NCBI GenBank assembly: GCA_002371025.1 | Contig: DFFQ01000186.1 | Location: 1-6,510, forward strand | Source of the DNA: Lachnospiraceae bacterium UBA3772 | GTDB taxonomy: Bacteria; Bacillota; Clostridia; Lachnospirales; Lachnospiraceae | Direction of reading: 5' to 3' | Length of the DNA stretch: 6,510 bases | In this document: one piece after another, positions 1-6,383 of the stretch | Layout of the letters: every line of letters begins with the position of its first letter | Numbering within the stretch: the stretch's first letter is position 1 | Made by a program: the position numbers and the translations under genes | Notes under the pieces: generated by a model | Databases searched by the model: none | What the model was told of the DNA's origin: nothing | What the model saw: only the letters and a program-made list of their open reading frames with translations

Positions 1-2531
1 AATCCTCTTATCTTTACCTGCTCGTCTATTCTTCCAAGATACTCGATATTTCCGTCAGGAAGCCACTTTGCAAGATCGCCTGTATGATAAAGCTTTCCTT
101 CGCCAAACGGGTTCTTTACGAACTTTTCCGCTGTAAGTTCTGGCCTGTTAAGGTATTCTCTTGCAATTCCTTCACCTGCAACACAAAGCTCGCCGGGAAT
201 ACCTATTCCACACATAGTATCCCCATTCATAATATAGATCTGTGAATTTGATACCGGCTTTCCTATTGTTACAGGTATTCCTTCTCCCATTTCAGCAACT
301 GTTGTAAATACAGTTGCCTCAGTAGGTCCGTATTCGTTGAATACTCTTGTGGAGTTACCGAATGCTTTATATACATTTTCCAGTGTCTTTTCAGTAAATG
401 ATTCTCCACCAAAGACCATCGTCTTTACCTGACCGATATGATCCTTGAATTCATCGTATATTCCGTTGAAATATGAAGGTGTTATCTTGAATACTGCAAG
501 CTTGTTTTCCTTGGAATAATTTACAAGCTCCTTCACATCCTTCATAACAGCAAGCTTATCTCCAAATGGTATTGCTCCGAATACTGCTGGTACTGTAAAA
601 TCGAACGCAAAGCTTGTGAACAGAGGAGTTGAATAATGCTCATTCCCACTATAGAATTTTTCTCTCATAACATGGAGATGATTAAGAAGCGAATGATGCT
701 CAAGTACAACACCCTTTGGCTGTCCTGTCGTTCCGGAGGTGTAGATACAATACGCAAGATTCTCTGGTTCTGTAACGATCTCAGGATTCTCAGTGTTACC
801 ACTCCAAATATTTTTATCTGACAGATCATATACCGGAACATCCACGCTTATACTTATATTCTCATTAGTATATTTAAGTACCGCCTTCGGCTTACAGTCA
901 TCAAGAATGTAGTTTATTCTGTCCTCCGGATATGTTGGATCTATCGGAACATATGCTCCGCCTGCCTTGATGATTCCGTAGATTCCAGCTATCATTTCAA
1001 TACTTCTGTCTGCAATTATTGCTACAAAATCATCCGGCTTTACTCCAAGCTCTCTCAGCTTATGTGCAAGGCTGTTTGCCTTTGCGTTGAGTTCTGAATA
1101 TGTGAGCTTCTTGTCTTCAAATACAAGTGCAATATTGTCGGGAGTTCTCTTTGACTGCTCTTCAAACAATTCTGCAACTGTCTTACCACAAGGATATTCT
1201 ACCTGTGTTGCATTGAAGTCGTTCAGGATGATCTGCTTTTCTTCTTCCGATACAACTTCAATTTTATTTATTGTAATTTCAGGATCCTTTAATATTGTCT
1301 CAAGAACATTAATATAATGTTTAACAAGGAAATCAATATCTTCAGATGAAATTACACCATCTTTATAATTTACATTTATATACCTGTTTCCATTTCTATT
1401 ATTTGCAATTGATAACGATAACTTACCAAAAAAGGTAACCCTGTCCATATCAACAATTTTATAATCCAGTTCATCAAATTGCTTATCATAAATATCACAA
1501 TTAAATCCTATATCCCAAAAGCCGTTCTTATGACCATTTTTAAAATTCTCATCTTCAATGAGATAATTTGGATAACCTATATTCTTAATTACGAACAATA
1601 TTTCATTAAATGAATCCTTCATTACCTCACTAAACGGCTCATCATCACGTAATATAACGCGCATAGGATATTCGCTTGCAAAGCTTCCTATTGTTTCCTT
1701 AAGTTCAGCCTTATCACGAGTTGAAAATGGTGCGCTTATAGTCAAGTCCTTTGAATGAGTTGTTTTTTCAAGTAACAAATAGAAAACCGATAAATATAAT
1801 GCGTACTCTGTTATATCATAATCAGCTGCTAAACATTTTACTTTTTCCGTCAACTTGTCTGATAAAGGATATTGCTTTGCTCTGCCATTTCCAACATTAC
1901 TTGTATTTCTAATTAATAGATCAACAGGTCTGCAATCAAGAAGATGTTCTCTCCAATTGTTTTGTTTCCTAAGATAGCCTTTACCTCCTTCTTTCTTCTT
2001 TTGATCTGCCACATAATGCGCATAACAGTTATTAATTTTGATTTCTGGTTCTTTAACCTTATTAATCATCATATAATAATTGTTAAAGATTTTATGTGCA
2101 AACATAGCCATTGATATACCATCTATTATCAAATGATGACACTTAATTGCAATATATGTTCGTCCTTCATATACATTAAATGCCCTTATTCTAAATAAAC
2201 CTGGAATATTAAAGGGGATTTCTTCATCTAAAAACGTATTAATGTGTACATTCAATTCTTCCTTAGTGCTTTCAGATAAGTCTTCAATTTCAATTGTGCG
2301 TACAACTTTATCATGCACCTCCACAACAGGATCACCAGCTTTATCATTAATACACGCCCTTAACATTTCCTGCTCGCATACTACTTGTTCTACTGCTTTT
2401 GATAAAATTCCAACATTAATATCATTCATTTCTAAAATAACTGATACATTATACTCTTTATTTCCTCCGTTAATGCATCCATAATAGATTCCGTTCTGAA
2501 CATATGAAAGACCAAACCTGTTTTCTATCAT
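1..2531 (-). CDS. Non-ribosomal peptide synthetase, N-terminal C-A part (3' end outside the window)
   Basis: This is the start of a modular NRPS, a cytoplasmic enzyme that selects, activates and condenses amino acids on carrier domains. No stop is met in 843 codons. ATG at 2531 is the most upstream start possible: an in-frame TAG lies four codons before it and AGGAG sits 6 bases upstream. Residues 1-430 are a condensation domain: C1-like LSYVQNGIYY near the N-terminus, C2-like EQEMLRA (53-59), catalytic C3 HHLIIDG (132-138) and C5-like IGSFASEYPMR (281-291). From about 455 an AMP-forming adenylation domain follows: A1-like LTYSEL (476-481), A3 YTSGTTGQPKG (597-607), A5 NEYGPTE (732-738), A7 TGD (817-819) and A8 GRIDEQVKIRG (833-843). 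The catalytic A10 lysine and the carrier domain would lie beyond position 1. Pocket residues align as D644, F645, P648, K682, V706, G708, E733, V741, F742. A C domain at the very N-terminus means either an acyl-starter module or an elongation module fed by another protein; the sequence does not decide. NRPS identity is very secure; substrate and product are unknown. Confidence 0.96.
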   Translation of the reverse strand, partial: MIENRFGLSYVQNGIYYGCINGGNKEYNVSVILEMNDINVGILSKAVEQVVCEQEMLRACINDKAGDPVVEVHDKVVRTIEIEDLSESTKEELNVHINTFLDEEIPFNIPGLFRIRAFNVYEGRTYIAIKCHHLIIDGISMAMFAHKIFNNYYMMINKVKEPEIKINNCYAHYVADQKKKEGGKGYLRKQNNWREHLLDCRPVDLLIRNTSNVGNGRAKQYPLSDKLTEKVKCLAADYDITEYALYLSVFYLLLEKTTHSKDLTISAPFSTRDKAELKETIGSFASEYPMRVILRDDEPFSEVMKDSFNEILFVIKNIGYPNYLIEDENFKNGHKNGFWDIGFNCDIYDKQFDELDYKIVDMDRVTFFGKLSLSIANNRNGNRYINVNYKDGVISSEDIDFLVKHYINVLETILKDPEITINKIEVVSEEEKQIILNDFNATQVEYPCGKTVAELFEEQSKRTPDNIALVFEDKKLTYSELNAKANSLAHKLRELGVKPDDFVAIIADRSIEMIAGIYGIIKAGGAYVPIDPTYPEDRINYILDDCKPKAVLKYTNENISISVDVPVYDLSDKNIWSGNTENPEIVTEPENLAYCIYTSGTTGQPKGVVLEHHSLLNHLHVMREKFYSGNEHYSTPLFTSFAFDFTVPAVFGAIPFGDKLAVMKDVKELVNYSKENKLAVFKITPSYFNGIYDEFKDHIGQVKTMVFGGESFTEKTLENVYKAFGNSTRVFNEYGPTEATVFTTVAEMGEGIPVTIGKPVSNSQIYIMNGDTMCGIGIPGELCVAGEGIAREYLNRPELTAEKFVKNPFGEGKLYHTGDLAKWLPDGNIEYLGRIDEQVKIRG

Positions 2532-2537
2532 TTTTTT

Positions 2538-2542
2538 CTCCT
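2538..2542 (-). promoter_or_regulatory. Shine-Dalgarno of the NRPS gene
   Basis: On the minus strand AGGAG is followed by six adenines and then ATG at 2531. This is a near-ideal spacing and fixes the NRPS start. The in-frame TAG at 2541-2543 overlaps the site, so no longer reading is possible. Confidence 0.85.
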
Positions 2543-2569
2543 ATCCAATTTATAGCTATATTATTTTTT

Positions 2570-2599
2570 TGCTATATAGACTCCACCATCTTTATAGCA
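2570..2599 (-). repeat. Hairpin in the NRPS leader, with repeated TATAGC/GCTATA units
   Basis: TGCTATA at 2570-2576 is the reverse complement of TATAGCA at 2593-2599, giving a 7-bp stem with a 16-base loop. A further copy of the same unit, the 10-bp palindrome TATAGCTATA, lies at 2551-2560, between this hairpin and the ribosome binding site. The units can therefore pair in more than one way within the last 70 bases before the NRPS start. The stems are AT-rich and short, so this may be no more than composition. If real it would act on translation initiation of the NRPS. Confidence 0.35.
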
Positions 2600-2607
2600 T
2601 TAATAAA

Positions 2608-2637
2608 TTTTATAAATGATCATGATCATTTATAAAA
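2608..2637. promoter_or_regulatory. Perfect 30-bp palindrome, probable operator upstream of the NRPS
   Basis: Every one of the 15 base pairs around the centre (between 2622 and 2623) is symmetric, with half-site TTTTATAAATGATCA and no spacer. The symmetry ends exactly at 2607/2638. The core TGATCATGATCA contains two GATC sites and two overlapping TGATCA hexamers. The dyad sits 77-106 bases upstream of the NRPS ATG. A gapless palindrome of this length is a poor hairpin terminator, because there are no loop bases and no GC-rich stem, and it looks more like a binding site for a dimeric or tetrameric regulator. No regulator gene is in the window, so the partner is unknown. Confidence 0.6.
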
Positions 2638-2656
2638 CATAATAGTCTTAATTATT

Positions 2657-2688
2657 GAAACAACTAATACTCGAAACAATTTGATACT
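2657..2688 (-). repeat. Tandem direct repeat AGTAT-N3/4-TTGTTTC
   Basis: Read on the minus strand, AGTAT-CAAA-TTGTTTC (2688-2673) is followed one base later by AGTAT-TAG-TTGTTTC (2671-2657). The two units match in all 12 fixed bases and differ only in the 3- or 4-base middle, with a period of about 17 bases. They lie roughly 20 bases upstream of the 30-bp palindrome. Tandem half-sites of this kind often bind response regulators or activators, but I do not recognise the motif. Confidence 0.45.
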
Positions 2689-2717
2689 ATTAAAAGGACA
2701 AGTCCTAAAAATTGTTT
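2674..2717. repeat. Nested inverted repeat in the NRPS upstream region
   Basis: AAACAATTT at 2674-2682 is the exact reverse complement of AAATTGTTT at 2709-2717. Inside the loop, AGGAC/GTCCT (2695-2699 and 2702-2706) forms a second, more GC-rich stem around a two-base centre. The outer arm overlaps one unit of the tandem repeat at 2657-2688. No U-tract follows on either strand, so it is not called a terminator. It could be a second operator or chance AT-rich symmetry. Confidence 0.35.
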
Positions 2718-2776
2718 TAATACCTCGTGATATATTCTGACAAATAGATTTTCTATTTATTATCGTCGAGAATATA

Positions 2777-2803
2777 ATTATAGTATTAAACGCAAATAAT
2801 CAA
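2777..2803 (-). promoter_or_regulatory. Possible promoter for the NRPS
   Basis: On the minus strand TTGATT (2803-2798) and a perfect TATAAT (2782-2777) are separated by 15 bases, shorter than the preferred 16-18. If used, transcription would start near 2770 and give a leader of about 240 bases containing the tandem repeat, the nested hairpin and the 30-bp palindrome. The DNA is so AT-rich that TATAAT-like strings occur by chance, so this is a weak call. Confidence 0.3.
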
Positions 2804-2883
2804 TTTTTTCTTATTAGCAACTTCAAAATTGTCTTCAATTATAATGATTCGATAATTCTGAATTTTATAGAAGCTTCATTACC

Positions 2884-2979
2884 TTAAAAGATATCAAGAC
2901 TATAATTACACTGTTTGTTTTCTGCGCGAGAATTATATTTATATTCGGTAGATTTCTCCTCCTCTACTTTAAAATTCAT
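2884..2979 (-). CDS. Possible 31-codon small ORF (doubtful)
   Basis: An ATG at 2979 opens 31 codons ending with TAA at 2884-2886. The peptide is hydrophilic and charged, begins MNFKVEEEKSTEY, has one cysteine (residue 24) and ends SLDIF. It has no signal peptide, membrane segment or recognisable leader-peptide motif. No Shine-Dalgarno precedes the ATG. Oddly, a strong AGGAGG-like purine run lies inside the ORF at codons 6-8, with no start codon at a useful distance after it. It lies in the transporter-NRPS gap and could be a leader ORF, but chance is more likely. Confidence 0.15.
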   Translation of the reverse strand: MNFKVEEEKSTEYKYNSRAENKQCNYSLDIF

Positions 2980-2991
2980 TTTTCTATATTA

Positions 2992-3046
2992 ATTACTGAC
3001 TTGATTTTGTAAGTCAATACAACTAAAACAAAATCAAGCCAGTAAT
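2992..3046. repeat. 19-bp inverted repeat (possible transcript end or attenuator)
   Basis: Arms 2992-3010 and 3028-3046 pair over 19 positions around a 17-base loop. The only non-matching position (2999 with 3039) is A-C on the plus strand but U-G on the minus strand, so minus-strand RNA would form an unbroken stem. It starts 117 bases downstream of the permease stop, where the transporter operon should end. However, the minus-strand sequence just after it is A-rich (TAATATAGAAAAA) and has no U-tract, so it does not meet the definition of an intrinsic terminator. A shorter competing hairpin, TGACTT (2997-3002) with AAGTCA (3011-3016), would exclude the long stem. Role: a 3' end or processing structure, or an attenuator for read-through into the NRPS. 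Confidence 0.5.
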
Positions 3047-3128
3047 AATTTAATCACACTATTATATACTTCTCTATACTAAACTATTACTTAATACAAC
3101 TAAATATAAATATAATCTAATAAGATAC

Positions 3129-3149
3129 AAATAATGTATATGATTATTT
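3129..3149 (-). repeat. AT-only hairpin just after the permease stop
   Basis: AAATAAT (3129-3135) and ATTATTT (3143-3149) form a 7-bp stem with a 7-base loop beginning 13 bases past the permease stop codon. It contains no GC pair, so it would be a very weak structure. It is listed as the only other candidate for the end of the transporter transcript. Confidence 0.2.
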
Positions 3150-3162
3150 TTCTAATTCTTTT

Positions 3163-5616
3163 TTACTCACTTAATAAAGTATATACTGTAATTTTCTTTA
3201 TCTTTCTTGACATCAAATATGAAATCAGGTAAGAAAAGGCTATTATCAATATCATAACAATGATAAGCGGAAGTATATAAAGTGCAATTTTAGCATTTAC
3301 AAGTCCAAAGATCAACGACATTGTATTATTAACAAGCGGCTGTATAAAAATGCAAGATAACAAACATCCAATCAAACATCCCAAAACAACACATGGTATA
3401 ATTGTAATAACAACTATTCTGCGCACTTCTTTGTCCGAATACCCCATAGCTTTCTGGACTCCAAACTGTATTTTTTTGTTGAAAATAATTGCCTTTACTA
3501 TTACTGTAACTACAAATGCAACGATCAAAAGCGTTATTATCATCATAAAAACGCTAATTGCATTAAACGGAGTTTGTAAAGCATCTTTATTCTCCGCCAT
3601 AGTTTTTCCCCAGTTGCTTACAGAAAGAGCACCGTTCTCATTAATATCACTCGCTTTCCCATACTTTGTTTCGAACTGTGAAAGAAAATCATCGTACGAA
3701 TGTCCATCTTTAGCATAAATTTGAAACATCATGTCTTCATTACCATTTATACTATCATAGCAACCAGTAGTGATTAATGAATAATTCGAGTTAGTTTTGG
3801 TTAATCCAACGATCTCGAGTTTCTTTTTTTCTATTTGCTCATTATACTCATATGTTTTTTTATTCAGTTCACTGTGCAGATACTCTATATCGATACTGTC
3901 TCCGATTCCAATATCTAACTTATCCGCTAAAACTGATGAAACCGCAATCTCATTTTCATTTTCCGGAAATCTTCCATCATATGTACTAAGATATTTCATT
4001 TTTGAATAATTTTCAACAACAAGTAGCTTCTGATCCTTTGAAGTATGTGAATTATCAGTCTTAACGTCAACACCCATCACTGTTTCGGCATTAACCCGTT
4101 CGATACCTTCAAATTCCTTTATCTCCTTCATAATCTGCTTATAATCAACTTCTTTATCAAATGTTACAAGGTAATCACAAGATTCCTCACCTATGATCCT
4201 ATACCAGAACTCATCATTATTGGTTAAATTTGAAGTAACGGTACTTATCGTTCCAGTAACAAATGTAAGCAGCACACATGTTATGACTACAATAATAGAT
4301 TGACCTTTATTAATAAAAATGGATCGCAAAGCGATAGTAGTTGACGGTCCAAACTTACTTCTAAGTAACGTAAACATTGAACTTTTACTGCTATCATCTG
4401 CAACTTCACTCTGAAATGCACTCACTGGTGAAATATTTGATAATCTTCTTGTAGAAAGAATAAGCATTATTACAACAAAAACAAATATTATCAATAATGT
4501 TATAATATCACTGATCAAATCGATTTTGATATTCCAGATAATACCTGTAAGGCTCAAAACAATACCTTCAAGTATCGGTCTGAACAAATATGAAATCATA
4601 ATTCCAATTGCCGACATAGCAATTATAGGAAGGCCAAATTGGAGCATATAAATAAGCTTTATCTCATTTTTCTTATATCCTATGGCTTTAAGCGTCGCAA
4701 TTTTTTGAGAGTCATTGTTTATAACATCTTTAATTCTAAACGCAATTACAATTAGCATTACAAAGAGGAGAAGATAAGAAAAAATTGAAAGGATACTTGA
4801 GTAAAGATTAACATTTGTTTCAAGTGCTGTTCTTTCCTCTTCAAACGTAGTTATACTTACCATCTGATGACTAAAGCATTTTTTTATTTCGTTACTCAGC
4901 TGTTCCTCATCTGCATCAGAATGTATATTTACACCAAATAATTTTCCACATCCCTGATAATCTTCCTGTCCATGTTCACCCTTAAACTTATCATATTCAC
5001 TGATAAGACTATTATAAGCACTTTCATTCATTTCAAATGCAACGGATTGGTACATCAGAATGAAATTATATGGTACTTCGACAAATCCTCCAACCTTAAA
5101 CTTTTTTTCAAATCCTATATCTGTCAAAAGCTTTATTTCATCATCAACTTTTACACCTTTTGCGCTCATACTATATGGAACATATACTATATCCGCATCC
5201 GAAACATTATTATCTATGTCCTTTGAACGAATTGTTTTATTCATATTTCTGTCTTTTTCGGAAGAAACAATAATACTTCCTGAAAAAAGAGGGTCATCTT
5301 CCTTTGACTTATCCTTATTTAAAAGGATTCCCTGGAAATATAAAACGCTTTCCTCTGATACTTCGTCTATCTTAGGTATTTTTTTCAACTTTTCAACGGA
5401 ATCTGTGCTGCTGTTTTTACTGTCTGCAACAAATACACTCATATCCGAAGCACTCGTTTTATCTTTGAAATCATCAAAGCACTGCTTAACATTTGAAGAA
5501 ACCCGGCATATATTCATAAACATCGCAATAAACATTGCCATCAATCCAAAAACTATCAATGTTGAACGAGTCTTCTTCATGCTTCCAAAAGCAATTTTAA
5601 TTTCCTTTTTGTTCAT
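3163..5616 (-). CDS. ABC transporter permease, MacB/FtsX type with two FtsX units
   Basis: This is the integral-membrane subunit of a type VII (MacB-like) ABC transporter, a family that moves peptides, antibiotics or lipoproteins out of or off the membrane, or drives signals across it. With ATG at 5616 it has 817 residues. Likely membrane helices are near 19-37, 273-294, 320-344, 368-388, 438-460, 683-709, 732-760 and 778-800. The layout is one helix, an extracytoplasmic domain of about 230 residues and three helices, then the same plan again. Each half has the cytoplasmic coupling motif of FtsX proteins: KIATLKAIGY (305-314) and KIQFGVQKAMGY (715-726). The ATG is two bases after the ATPase stop, with GGGGTGG overlapping that stop as ribosome binding site. 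An in-frame GTG at 5625, with GGAG upstream, is an alternative start adding three residues. The adjacent NRPS suggests product export or self-protection. It differs from BceB, which usually has one large extracellular domain. The substrate cannot be read from the sequence. Confidence 0.93.
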   Translation of the reverse strand: MNKKEIKIAFGSMKKTRSTLIVFGLMAMFIAMFMNICRVSSNVKQCFDDFKDKTSASDMSVFVADSKNSSTDSVEKLKKIPKIDEVSEESVLYFQGILLNKDKSKEDDPLFSGSIIVSSEKDRNMNKTIRSKDIDNNVSDADIVYVPYSMSAKGVKVDDEIKLLTDIGFEKKFKVGGFVEVPYNFILMYQSVAFEMNESAYNSLISEYDKFKGEHGQEDYQGCGKLFGVNIHSDADEEQLSNEIKKCFSHQMVSITTFEEERTALETNVNLYSSILSIFSYLLLFVMLIVIAFRIKDVINNDSQKIATLKAIGYKKNEIKLIYMLQFGLPIIAMSAIGIMISYLFRPILEGIVLSLTGIIWNIKIDLISDIITLLIIFVFVVIMLILSTRRLSNISPVSAFQSEVADDSSKSSMFTLLRSKFGPSTTIALRSIFINKGQSIIVVITCVLLTFVTGTISTVTSNLTNNDEFWYRIIGEESCDYLVTFDKEVDYKQIMKEIKEFEGIERVNAETVMGVDVKTDNSHTSKDQKLLVVENYSKMKYLSTYDGRFPENENEIAVSSVLADKLDIGIGDSIDIEYLHSELNKKTYEYNEQIEKKKLEIVGLTKTNSNYSLITTGCYDSINGNEDMMFQIYAKDGHSYDDFLSQFETKYGKASDINENGALSVSNWGKTMAENKDALQTPFNAISVFMMIITLLIVAFVVTVIVKAIIFNKKIQFGVQKAMGYSDKEVRRIVVITIIPCVVLGCLIGCLLSCIFIQPLVNNTMSLIFGLVNAKIALYILPLIIVMILIIAFSYLISYLMSRKIKKITVYTLLSE

Positions 5617-5618
5617 AA

Positions 5619-6383
5619 TCACCACCCCATTTCTCCGAGGAAGGTGTTAACTTTTTCAAAGCGCTCAGAATAGTTTTCTTTTGAATAAGGCTCCATATTA
5701 AGCTCGCCAACGAATTTTCCGTCACGGAAATACATAAGTCTGTTAGATCTGAGTGCCGTTTTAATATCATGAGTTACAAGAATTATAGTTTGTCCCTGTC
5801 TGTTTATTTCAGAAAAGACATCCAATACATCATTACTTGAAGCAGAATTGAGAGCACCTGTAGGCTCATCCGCAAAAAGAATCTTAGGATTATTTATGAC
5901 AGCTCTTACTATCGCTACACGTTGTCTTTCACCGCCGGAAAGCTGCCCTGGATATTTCTTGTAATACGATTCACCTATTCCTACTTTCCCAAGAAGTTCT
6001 TTTGCTTCAGAAATCAGATCATTTTTTTTGTAAAAATCTCTAAGCATACCGGCAGCAAGTATATTATCCAAAATATTTAATTCATTTATTAAGTAAATAC
6101 TTTGAAAAACGAATCCGCAATTTTCTCTTCTGAACAGAGTAAGCTGCTCATTACTAAGTCGCACAAGATCAGTATTATCAAACAATACTTTTCCAGATGT
6201 TGGTGTATCCATTCCTGATAATGCATACAGCAGCGTAGACTTTCCTGAACCTGATGCCCCCATTATTACAGTAAAGTCTTTCTCCTTGATCTCCAAATCT
6301 AAAGAATTCAACACATTTTGATATTCTCCGCTCGTAGCAAATCTCTTACATAATTTTTCGGTTTTTAGTATAACGTTAGACAT
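5619..6383 (-). CDS. ABC transporter ATP-binding protein, MacB/LolD/BceA type
   Basis: This is the cytoplasmic ATPase that powers the neighbouring FtsX-type permease. All motifs are intact in 254 residues: Walker A GASGSGKST (42-50), Q-loop Q94, signature LSGGERQ (148-154), Walker B ILFADEP (168-174) with catalytic E173, GALN D-loop (176-179) and switch histidine H205. The GASGSGKST/ADEPTGALN style is that of the MacB, LolD and BceA branch, which serves FtsX-type permeases. ATG at 6383 has AAGGA 7 bases upstream. The last residues (GEMGW) are encoded over the ribosome binding site of the permease, and the TGA at 5619-5621 is two bases from the permease ATG, so the two are very probably translationally coupled. 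The C-terminal tail after the H-loop (about 220-254) is slightly longer than in minimal LolD proteins. The function is secure at family level; the substrate is unknown. Confidence 0.96.
   Translation of the reverse strand: MSNVILKTEKLCKRFATSGEYQNVLNSLDLEIKEKDFTVIMGASGSGKSTLLYALSGMDTPTSGKVLFDNTDLVRLSNEQLTLFRRENCGFVFQSIYLINELNILDNILAAGMLRDFYKKNDLISEAKELLGKVGIGESYYKKYPGQLSGGERQRVAIVRAVINNPKILFADEPTGALNSASSNDVLDVFSEINRQGQTIILVTHDIKTALRSNRLMYFRDGKFVGELNMEPYSKENYSERFEKVNTFLGEMGW

Larger units (their letters stand above)
2532..3162. other. 631-bp non-coding gap rich in inverted and direct repeats
   Basis: The DNA between the permease stop and the NRPS start has no ORF of credible length on either strand and is more AT-rich than its neighbours. 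Besides the elements listed separately it holds a small 7-bp stem (AAATAGA/TCTATTT, 2742-2758) and two related CGAGAAT-plus-AT-run boxes at about 2764-2782 and 2924-2943 on the plus strand. No tRNA, T-box (no GGTGGNACCGCG-type antiterminator), riboswitch or insertion-sequence end was recognised. For co-directional cluster genes this spacing is long, which points to an independent, regulated NRPS promoter with a long leader. Confidence 0.6.

Noticed and set aside
636..2484. Short plus-strand frames (about 61-80 codons) opposite the NRPS
   Set aside because: They are complementary to conserved C- and A-domain motifs and have no independent support.
2608..2637. Rho-independent terminator or transposon end
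   Set aside because: It is a gapless palindrome without GC-rich stem, loop or U-tract, and no transposase or target-site duplication is nearby.
2532..2640. T-box leader, which would suit an amino-acid-dependent NRPS
   Set aside because: No specifier-loop architecture, T-box consensus or GC-rich terminator/antiterminator pair is visible. The GGTGGAG string near 2581-2587 lacks the following ACCGCG.
2992..3046. Classical intrinsic terminator
   Set aside because: The stem is long but AT-rich, and no run of U follows in either direction. It was kept as an inverted repeat of uncertain role.
2560..3160. CRISPR array
   Set aside because: The repeats are only two copies, short and imperfectly spaced; there are no uniform spacers and no cas genes.
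3350..3718. Plus-strand open frame of 122 codons opposite the permease
   Set aside because: It is antisense to the conserved second FtsX unit and has no ribosome binding site or domain.
5060..5650. Plus-strand open frame of 196 codons
   Set aside because: It lies wholly antisense to the permease 5' end and the ATPase 3' end, which have full family motifs. The translated sequence has no recognisable motif and is rich in S, F and I, as expected of a shadow frame.
3163..6383. Naming the pair BceAB
   Set aside because: The ATPase is similar in style, but the permease has two extracytoplasmic domains in a duplicated layout instead of the single large one of BceB, and no BceRS-type two-component genes are in view.
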